64,000 bases of DNA from Crambe crambe (lineage: Eukaryota > Porifera > Demospongiae > Poecilosclerida > Crambeidae): NCBI GenBank assembly GCA_963924555.1, contig OZ004598.1, positions 4,364,501-4,428,500 on the forward strand. Reading direction: 5' to 3'. Positions 51,055 through 64,000 of this stretch are shown one piece after another. The first letter of the stretch is position 1, and the number at the start of each line of letters is the position of its first letter. The notes beneath the pieces were generated by a model. The model saw only the letters and a program-made list of their open reading frames with translations, was not told where the DNA came from and ran no database searches. Position numbers and translations under genes: made by a program.

Positions 51055-53467
51055 ATGGAGGAGAACTCGATAGAACTTGTTTCCTTGAGCAAAGAGGAGG
51101 AGAACAAAGTGCTGAGTGAGGTAAGTGATCAAGATTCTGAAAGTGAGCTTATCTGGAGGGAGAAAACAGGAACCACTACTGAAAGTCACTCCAATGGAGT
51201 CAAATTTATGCTACAAAAATGTGGCATTGAGAGAACAGTTAATAGTGGAAGTAATGATGATCAGGACGTCCTGAAAAAGGAGATCACATTATTTTCTGGT
51301 GTAGCTTATGTTGTAGGTGATATCATTGGTTCAGGTATATTTATCACTCCAAGGAGAATTCTCTGTCTGACAGGATCGTTTGGCCTGAGTTTAATTGTGT
51401 GGATAATAGGGGGCTTGGTGGCCATGGCAGGTGGGGTTTGCTACATTGAATTGGGACTCCTGATTAGGAAAAGTGGAGCAGAGTTCAATTATCTAAAAGA
51501 AATCTATTCTTTCGAAAAGAAGTTTAAAATGTTGGAAATGCTAGGCTCTCTATTGGGATTTCTCTTTATGTGGTCAAATATTTGTGTCATTGGACCATCG
51601 TCTTTGGCCATTATAACACTAACATGTTCTCGGTACCTCATACAACCATTCTTCATTGATTGTAATGATATTCCAGAAAATGCCGTAAAGTTATTGTCTC
51701 TTGCAATACTCAGTAAGTGATAATGGTTTTCTTGATGTTCCTTTCAGCTAATAAATACCTCTGATAAAGGACACTCTGAAAGAGGACAAACCTCTCAACA
51801 AAGAACAGTCTTAAAGCACTTTATCTATGCACTCAAAAAATAAATTCCAAAAGAGGACAACCTCTCTATGAAGGACAAAAGGTTGGGTCTCAAATGTGTC
51901 CATTGAGGCTCCACTATATCAGTACAGCAGTTAGCTCAGCTTATTAGGCTCCTGTATATTTCTATTCAGTAACTTTGACGATTGTAAACTGCTACAGTCT
52001 AAAGTTTGCCTCCAGGCTGATGTCCGTGCTCTCTGTGACCAAGCTCTTAGTGGTTCTCTTCATCGTGCTACTTGGTGTGAGCTTCATGATAAAAAACAGA
52101 ACGTTTCCAGACAGCTTCAAACACCCATTTGAGCCTCTGGATGATAAGGAGCCCAGTGTGCCATCAGTGGCTCTTTCTCTCTATAGTGTGTCATGGGCTT
52201 ATACTGGATGGTAAGACTTGTTTAATGACAATCACTATCATGCATAATTGTTCACTGCAGGAATATAATGAGTCGTGCAGTTGAAGAAACAAAGAATGTT
52301 AAAAGGCGAGTCATCTATCTACAGAGTGATTTTAGCTCCTCTCTTTAGTGATGTTGCCACTACTATTTGACAACCTACAGGACCATGCCTTTATCTATTT
52401 TCATTGGTGTTCCTATTGTGACCGTGAGCTATCTGCTAGTGAATCTCTCATTCTTTGCAATACTGACCTATGACAGAATACTCAGTTCAAGTACTGTTGC
52501 TCTGGTAATTGTCATTCTTATCCAAAACCATAACTTCAAAAATAATTTATTTATTAGCTTTTTGGAGAGGTGACAATAGGTACTGCCGGTCGAGTCGTTG
52601 TATCCCTACTAGTTGTAATCTCGACATTTGGAACAGCCAATGCTAGCCTTTATACCAACTCTAGGATCCCTTTTTCTGCCTCCAGGGAAGGACAGCTTCC
52701 AGATTTCATAAGTGGAACACATGTCACTTCCAAGACTCCCATACCAGGAATATTACTCTTGGTCTGTCAATACTTGATCTCAACACTTAGCTATGGGGTG
52801 AATCTTTTTTTGTTGTTTGTGTTTTTGTATTATAGGTGTCCATTGCTATGTTGATGGTGGTTACAGGGACTATTGATCAGCTGATAGATGGACTTGGATT
52901 CATTTCATTTGTATTTTACGCACTGGTCATTGTGGGTGTGTTAATATTGAGAATTACTCGTCCTAAGGAACCTCGGATTTTTAAGGTTAATATAATCAGC
53001 ACATGGTATTATTAGGTGGGGTGGGGGGAAGAAAGAGAGAGAATATGAGTGCTATAGGTTAATGTATTTATACTGTCCCCCTGGAAATCGAGCTTTGCAC
53101 CATTAGCTATATCGATACGATCTGGTGTTTTCTCCTTCTCTCTGGCAGGTTTGGTTCCTTGTCCCAGTGGCTGTTTCCTTGATCCTCTTCTGTCTGTTCA
53201 TTGTCTTTGCCCCTCTTCTCGCTGCTCCCATCCCACCCCTCATAGCCTTAGGATTTCTCCTCATTGGACTACCCATCTTCTTCTTCTTTGTCATGGAAAC
53301 ACCTTGCACAATCCGTCCAAAGTTTGTAGACAAACTAAGCAGTAAGTAGTGCCTCTTTTGTTATAGTTATCCTATACCATAACAATTTCCCTATTGCAGA
53401 ATTTTTATCTCAAATTGTGAACAGTACTCTAAACACAGTATCAACAAGGTCTGTGTGCCCAGACTAA
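51055..53467 (+). CDS. SLC7/LAT-type amino-acid transporter, paralogue 4
   Basis: Eight exons (51055-51712, 51970-52210, 52261-52305, 52381-52504, 52558-52761, 52836-52985, 53149-53341, 53400-53467), 560 aa. It is the closest relative of paralogue 3: the stretch from GSGIFITP through YIELGLLI is almost unchanged. Differences include an Asp just before the TM1 loop (VVGDIIGSGIF) and SWAYTGW in place of the YDGW motif. The heavy-chain Cys is kept (FFIDCNDIPE). Intron 3 has a GC donor (AAAAG followed by GCGAGT). A CpG-rich stretch (near 50993-51035) is its probable promoter. Confidence 0.93.
51752..51915. repeat. Dispersed short repeat in paralogue 4 intron 1
   Basis: A diverged copy of the GAGGACAAACCTCTC...GAGGCTCCACTAT family. 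Confidence 0.7.
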
Positions 53468-53622
53468 CAACCAACCAGATGATTTTGAACTATTTTCTTA
53501 AATTATCTCAGTGACTCAGACCTATTTATTAATTTTATGTACCTGAGATCGGCCAAAATTTAAGTACAAATAATAAGACTGAAGGATCTGTGCACTATAC
53601 TGCAAAATATGAGCAAGAGTTG

Positions 53623-53868
53623 CTAGTGATATTTGCGGTGTTTCTCGTACTTTAAATGGAACTTGTAGTCAAGCATATAGTTGAACAGGATGATAGCTCC
53701 AGCAACATGGAAGAAAGGGGTCATACGTGCATTCTTCACATGTATATATCTTGCTGCATACTTGTCGGTCCAGCTAGAAATATACTGAGGTATGGCACCG
53801 AATTTAAAGTTTTTGGACAGGTATCCCCCCAAATTACGGAGTTGAATATCACCAAAGTTTCCCGACAT
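53623..53868 (-). CDS. ATP5MF: Mitochondrial ATP synthase subunit f
   Basis: A small inner-membrane subunit of the Fo part of complex V, important for dimer formation. It has 81 aa, close to the usual 88-95. The order GAIPQYISSW, KYAARYIHVKNARM, one membrane helix (FFHVAGAIILFNYMLDY) and a C-terminal KYEKHRKYH matches animal subunit f, whose C-terminus ends RLRKYH. There is no cleavable presequence, as in the family. A splice acceptor lies 14 bp before the ATG, and a donor at about 54007 marks a 5' UTR exon. The gene is divergent from RNMT. Confidence 0.92.
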   Translation of the reverse strand: MSGNFGDIQLRNLGGYLSKNFKFGAIPQYISSWTDKYAARYIHVKNARMTPFFHVAGAIILFNYMLDYKFHLKYEKHRKYH

Positions 53869-54404
53869 GGTTGCACCACCTGCACAAAATCAATTCCAAG
53901 TTGCTTGCCATAGGAGTATATAGTGGTATTATGATATACATTTAATAGCTAAAATCATGTGGGAGTAAAAAATATCGTGCACGTCAAACCAAGCTCAATA
54001 GCCTTACCTTTGAGGGTCTTAGGAAGAAGGTTGTTTTGTTGGCTGGCTGATCTAGATAGCTAGACATGTGATGTTCACGTGACATGATAGGATTATCACG
54101 TGATATCCAACCTTTGACCTTTGAGGTGGTGAAGCAGGGAGAGGTGGCTGGCTGTTGTAGCCGCGTAGTAAACCAGCCAATCCATATATGAATCGTAATG
54201 ATCCGAAGGTTTGGACTGACCAATGACTTGGAGAACGCAAGGCATTACGAAGTAGGTGGCCAAGCTTTTCCCGCTTTTTCTGACCCAAAGGGCTCTACCC
54301 CCATATTGCTAAGCATGTTTTAATCATACCAGGGCTTATTCATTCATATGCATATCCATTGCCTTCCACTAGAGAGTTGCTTTTTGAAGTTTTCTCTGCC
54401 ACCC

Positions 54405-59776
<5,372 letters not shown>

Positions 59777-60443
59777 AAAATAATAATTAAAAAATGGCAG
59801 CAAGGAGTCTTATTTATTATCAAATGTCTTTCACCTTTCTCCCTTCATGGTACTGTTATAATTATACTTGCTATGTGATTCAATTGTCTGTGCATTCTGT
59901 TATATATGCACTCTTCTTACATTCCACATCTCACCTTCAGTATTTTTCATAACAATCTTTCTCTGATCCAATGTTTTTCAGCGGACACTGTGTGTGTATG
60001 GTAATCCATTTAGGACTTTATTATATTATGGGCAAATGAGAAATATATATTTTTTTACACCAAAAAAATTTTATTCTCATTTGCCCATAGCATTTCTTGA
60101 TAATAAAGTCCTAAACGGGATTGCCGTGTGTGTGTGATGCTAGAGATCACAAATCTTGATCACATATGCATGTATAAACACCTTGAAATGATCAAATGAA
60201 GGACTACTACAGCAGTTATTGCTACAGCTATTTCTAGAAATGGTCAAAATGAATGACCAGTGACCAACAGTTATTGCTCCATAATACAAGTCGGTTTGCT
60301 CACTGTGTATGTCTGCCACAGTAAAAAACAAGTGTGCTATCCACAAAGTGTCTGGCACAAAAATACCAGGTACGCATGCCAAAATGAATAGCATTTATAG
60401 TGAATCGTAAAGAAATATAACAATTAATGCTGGCTAAGTATAT
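59777..60443. other. Convergent 3' region of RNMT and the orphan gene
   Basis: Holds the 3' ends of both genes and a palindromic element (59988-60135). No gene seen. Confidence 0.55.
59988..60135. repeat. Palindromic (foldback) element
   Basis: Arms of about 67-75 bp share GTGTGTG, TTTAGGACTTTATTAT and ATGGGCAAATGAGAA in inverted orientation, around an A/T-only centre. Confidence 0.75.
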
Positions 60444-62405
60444 CTACAATTTCTCAACTATTAAGTATTCTGAAGGGTCTATATCCTTGGTCGTCAGTTG
60501 CTTTCGCTTGCATCCCGCTTCTGCCCACCACAAAGGCTTCCAGTTGTCCAACAGATCCCCCAACTTCAGATTCGACAAGTCATCCTTCCTGCTCTCCACT
60601 GAATTCTCCTTTAGCAGTAACTTCTTGTGCCTAGCAGACGAAGAGAGAGACACCACAGCATCAATATATTGCAAGAACGTATTCACAGACCACTCGGGAT
60701 TTATATCCATAATATTCGCAAGACGAGTACGAGCTGTTCGAGAATTTTGGTGAAGTGGGGTGTTATCTTGGCTGTAATCAGATAGTACTCTAACGGTAAT
60801 TGGTATTGAGGGACCCGTCACTTCAAACACTTGTACGATGGAGAAAGGATGGATCCCACATCCTTCTACACTCGTCCTATACAAAGGCATTGATTCATAA
60901 AGCTCTTCAATACTCAAGCCGCATTTCTGTGAATTTCTCGGAAACCGCCTCTCCTCTGATGACAGGAGTTCTATCACTTCGGCCATGAGGGGAGCAAAGG
61001 TGGCCACATCGTTCTCAGATCCTTGAGTGTGAGATCTTTCCCCTTGTCTTCTCGTGGAGAATTTTCTGAAGCTTCGTCTCAGACCATCCCTGAAAGAGCT
61101 ATTAGGGATGGAGAAAGGGTAAGTACACTTCCAGTTGTCATCAGCTGTATACTGGGGGGAGTAATCATCTTCTGCTAAGATAACCAGAAAGCTATCTTTT
61201 TGCAAGGCAAATTTCTCCCGTACGAGGACATCAAATTTTCTCATCGACATTTCCAAATCAACTTCCATATCTTGAATTTTCTCACCCACTAAAGAGACTA
61301 CCAAGTTGACTTTGGTGCTGAGTAATTCTTCTTCTTCCGAATTGTCATAAGAATCATTGCGAGCAACCACAAAGCAATCTAGAGCTTTGCATTCAGTGGA
61401 GACAATTTCACTCATGTAGACAGGTCTGTATTTGCTATAAAGCTTCAGACTGTTGCAGGGATTTATCTGTAAATGCTCTTTGACTAAGTACATGAACTCT
61501 GCAAAGAGAATTCCAGACTTCACCTTCATCTCCAAGTTAGCATCAGTAACACAGGTTTTTGGCCAGAGTGTAATGGAGATACTCACAGGATCTTGGGAAC
61601 CAAAGAAGATGTGGTAGAGCTTTGCTGGAATGGTATTGATATTATTTCGGATCGTGTCTAGATTTGCCACTGCCACACTGTAAGCATAACTTGTCAAACT
61701 CTTGACTCTTGGCTCAGAATCTTCCAAGGTGTTGTTCTCATCTCCTTCATTGTCATCCATCTGCAGACTTGTGCTTTTATTAACACTCTGATAAGTTAGT
61801 AGAAGACAACATTTGCAGAAATCTTCTTCATTCTCGAATGAAACTGGCAGTGAGCGAGCTTCCAACTCTCCTTTTTGACAACCCAAGACTTCCAAGTTGT
61901 CCTCCCTCCAGTGGAATTCGAGTTTCTTTCCTGCAAATTTGCCAAACACTGGCTGTATTTTGAGTATCATGATGAGTCCTTTGGTCCATCCATGACCTTC
62001 CAATGCCACTTTTAATTTATAAGGCTCTGAGCTCAACTTTAAGGCATCCTCCTCCTCTTTCTGTTCACTCTCTTGTTCATTTTTATCTGAAGCATCATGA
62101 TGTGGAGACTTGCTCTCTTCTTTCTCCTTCAGGTAATTGGCTTGTATTCGACGTTGCAGGTCACTGTTGCCAATGGTGAACCTCACTTGAGCTGTCGTGG
62201 CTATTTTCCCTGGAAGAACTGAAAACTCAGTGGGTGCAAACACCAAGCCAGTTCTCAGAGATGCTAAAAGTTCATTTAGTTTCACTTCTTCCTTGCCAAA
62301 TTCCACATTATTTCTCAATGCCTTGTCTGGAAGAGGGATTTGGGAAGATGGAGTAGTGTGCTTATCATCCTCCTCTGGGAGACTTACACTCCAGCATATA
62401 CCCAT
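60444..62405 (-). CDS. Orphan protein with N-myristoylation signal, single exon
   Basis: 653 aa in one exon on minus. It starts MGICWS, which fits the N-myristoylation rule (Gly2, Ser6) with a palmitoylatable Cys4, so it is probably anchored to the inner face of a membrane. Residues about 95-130 are Glu/Lys/Ser-rich linker. Two or three stretches look like beta-grasp (ubiquitin-like/RA) folds: about 270-350 (VSISITLWPKTC to LKLYSKYRP), 365-430 (NLVVSLVGEK to FLVILAEDD) and 535-600 (IPITVRVLSDY to LQYIDAVVSL). This fold call is from hydrophobic pattern only. A basic Ser/Arg patch (FRDGLRRSFRKFSTRR) lies between. No family recognised. The absence of introns is unusual beside the multi-exon neighbours. 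Confidence 0.8.
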   Translation of the reverse strand: MGICWSVSLPEEDDKHTTPSSQIPLPDKALRNNVEFGKEEVKLNELLASLRTGLVFAPTEFSVLPGKIATTAQVRFTIGNSDLQRRIQANYLKEKEESKSPHHDASDKNEQESEQKEEEDALKLSSEPYKLKVALEGHGWTKGLIMILKIQPVFGKFAGKKLEFHWREDNLEVLGCQKGELEARSLPVSFENEEDFCKCCLLLTYQSVNKSTSLQMDDNEGDENNTLEDSEPRVKSLTSYAYSVAVANLDTIRNNINTIPAKLYHIFFGSQDPVSISITLWPKTCVTDANLEMKVKSGILFAEFMYLVKEHLQINPCNSLKLYSKYRPVYMSEIVSTECKALDCFVVARNDSYDNSEEEELLSTKVNLVVSLVGEKIQDMEVDLEMSMRKFDVLVREKFALQKDSFLVILAEDDYSPQYTADDNWKCTYPFSIPNSSFRDGLRRSFRKFSTRRQGERSHTQGSENDVATFAPLMAEVIELLSSEERRFPRNSQKCGLSIEELYESMPLYRTSVEGCGIHPFSIVQVFEVTGPSIPITVRVLSDYSQDNTPLHQNSRTARTRLANIMDINPEWSVNTFLQYIDAVVSLSSSARHKKLLLKENSVESRKDDLSNLKLGDLLDNWKPLWWAEAGCKRKQLTTKDIDPSEYLIVEKL

Positions 62406-62904
62406 GATGATGTTGATGATATCTTTCCAATTCTATTGGTGGCAGTGGTAATATAGCACAATATATACTGCTGAACAGTCTACAGATGGGTGGCTACATA
62501 GTGAGTGTGGAATGTCTATAGAAGCCATGATAGCTAGTGTATGCATGCTTTCATATTTAGGCACTGATCAGTACAGTAACTACAATGTCATGCAAGTTAT
62601 TACATCATAGCTAGTCCCAATTAGATGCCTTTATATTTAGCTGGATGAATTCACTGCACCTAGAGTGAGCAGTATATAGAATTAATGCATTGTACATTAC
62701 GTGTATCATTATTATGGGGGTTTAATCAAATTCGTGTGGTGGAGCAGTAGGTATTATAAATTTAATAAGATTATCTGCTAATGTAATTGAGTCTGTTTTT
62801 GTTGTAGCTACAAAGTCATGCAGAAGTTTTAGTGAAGTGATGCATGTGCCCATAAAATAAAAAAAATTCAGAGTGTATAAATAATTTTTGGACTGAGAGA
62901 TTTA
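62406..62904. other. Spacer, no gene seen
   Basis: AT-rich. It should contain the 3' UTR of the acidic-protein gene and the promoter of the orphan gene, both on minus. Confidence 0.5.
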
Positions 62905-63962
62905 TTATGCATCTGGGATTTCAAAACCAGTGTCCGATTCACTTTCTTCTTCGATTTCCCCTTCCTCCTCTTCCTCTTCCTCACTTTCTTCCTCACTTCC
63001 TTCCTCTTCTTCTTCACTTCCTTCCTCTTCTTCCTCACTTTCTTCCTCGCTTCCTTCCTCTTCCTCACTTCCTTCCCCTTCCTCACTTCCTTCCTCTTCC
63101 TCTTCTTCATCACTTCCCTCCTCTTCATCAGTCTCTTCCTCCTCAGAATCACTTTGTCCCAGATCTTTCTTCTCTTCTTCACTTTCCTCCTCTTCCTCGT
63201 CATCATCCGGAGCTGTCATATCCAACACTGGCCGGACTCTCATATCATCATCCTTGCTGGTGATTGGGGGTGGGGGAGGGTGCCAGTTCAAAAGAGGCTT
63301 TTTCTCCAGATCCTTGCTGCGTCGTTCTAAAGTGGTGGAAGCTTGAGAGAGGGACTGCTGATCGGGTTTGATCTCAACCAAAATTTCTTCTTCGTCTTGG
63401 TGAGAAAACTCATCCATTGAATATTCCTGGAGGGAATATAACAGTACATAAGTATATGTTATATGAATCCATGTTCTCTCCCCCTTCCTGAAGCTAAGCT
63501 AATCTCTCCCCCTTCCTGAAGCTAAGCTAATCTCTCCCCCTTCCTGAAGCTAAACTAGTGGTGTTGGTCTTACATTTGCGTACACTTTCCCTCTCTTTGA
63601 TACTTTCTTGTGTTTACTTGACTTGGAGTCATTCAGAACATCCACACTTCTCCTGAGAACAAGAGTCATGTGATAATCATGTGACATTGTAACTACCTTA
63701 GCTAAGCATGTATGTACTCACTCATTAAATGCTACATCATCAGACCAATCATTTCCATAAGGATCGTCCCAGGTAGGATTTTGATAGTCCCTGAAACAGA
63801 GAGAGAGAGAGAGTTGATAACTTAGGGGGGAGGAGGTTAATTGTTTTATGATGTGCTTACTTGGAGTCTCTTGGTGCATAGCCTCTTACTTCTGAGGTGC
63901 GCTTCTTCTTTCTTGATTTTGGAGCTTCTTCTGATGGACTGAATCTCTTCTTTCGCTTTCTC
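62905..63962 (-). CDS. Basic/acidic, probably nuclear protein, 3' end (partial)
   Basis: The last four exons on minus (63962-63861, 63790-63722, 63652-63574, 63426-62905) of a gene whose 5' part lies beyond the window. The visible protein begins with basic NLS-like runs (RKRKKRF, SRKKKRT). A conserved-looking RGYAPRDSKDYQNPTWDDPY and GNDWSDDVAFNE follow, then SSKHKKVSKRGK and a proline stretch. It ends in about 100 residues of almost pure Glu/Ser/Asp repeats, closing SDTGFEIPDA. Acidic tails of this type occur in chromatin and nucleolar proteins and in histone chaperones. The family is not recognised. Confidence 0.8.
63476..63553. repeat. 28-bp tandem repeat, about three copies
   Basis: The unit CTCTCCCCCTTCCTGAAGCT plus about 8 bp is repeated in the last intron of the acidic-protein gene. 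Confidence 0.85.
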
Positions 63963-64000
63963 CTGCAAAATGAGAATAACTGCCTTTAATTTTGCTTTAT

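Noticed and set aside
62868..63346. Long Lys/Arg-rich or Ser-rich frames opposite or shifted to the acidic tail
   Set aside because: Shadows of the GAGGAA-type acidic repeat in the real minus-strand exon.

Overview
The window is animal nuclear DNA. Genes are split by short GT-AG introns, and the products include Golgi SNARE, mRNA-cap, GDP-mannose and LUBAC-type proteins. The DNA is rich in microsatellites and short dispersed repeats. Dense gene packing (two divergent start codons only 97 bp apart), small introns, and death-domain/ROCO and TIR proteins built from shuffled exons suggest an early-branching metazoan, most likely a demosponge. The taxon is an inference; no marker in the window settles it.

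Layout. (1) 1-17.9 kb: the 5' half of a minus-strand GDP-mannose 4,6-dehydratase gene (GMDS). Five small exons are spread over 16.7 kb; the rest lies before the window. Its 8.5-kb first intron carries a complete Ty3/gypsy retrotransposon in opposite orientation (13029-17485, 5-bp target duplication). Its third intron carries a palindrome around a hammerhead-ribozyme-like core. (2) 18.2-19.8 kb: a forkhead gene on minus. A CpG-rich block near 20.3 kb lies between it and the next gene. (3) 20.9-32.0 kb: a 16-exon HOIP/RNF31 homologue (PUB, zinc ribbon, UBA, RBR, LDD). (4) 32.1-38.1 kb: an NRF1/TATA promoter followed by a modular ROCO gene. Its order is membrane leader, 2A ribosome-skipping peptide, two death domains, a pseudokinase-like region and Roc-COR, with one frameshift in Roc. 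(5) 38.3-40.3 kb: syntaxin-16 on minus. (6) 40.4-53.5 kb: four paralogous SLC7/LAT-type amino-acid transporters (one minus, three plus), with a secreted/one-pass membrane glycoprotein gene between the second and third. (7) 53.6-53.9 kb: mitochondrial ATP synthase subunit f on minus. (8) 54.4-59.8 kb: mRNA cap guanine-N7 methyltransferase (RNMT) carrying a TIR domain in its N-terminal half. (9) 60.4-62.4 kb: a single-exon orphan on minus with an N-myristoylation signal. (10) 62.9-64 kb: the 3' end of a minus-strand gene for a basic-then-acidic, probably nuclear, protein.

The exon models were built by hand from splice consensus and phase. Summed coding lengths are multiples of three for HOIP, RNMT, STX16, all four transporters and the membrane glycoprotein. 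The ROCO gene is one base short, matching the frameshift seen.

The strongest candidates for something new are two proteins assembled from symmetric phase-1 exons: the 2A-led death-domain/pseudokinase/ROCO protein, which could make two products from one reading frame, and the TIR-RNMT fusion, which would join an innate-immune or NAD-consuming module to mRNA cap methylation. HOIP lies directly upstream of the ROCO gene, but most of the neighbourhood is housekeeping, so this is not a clear immune cluster.
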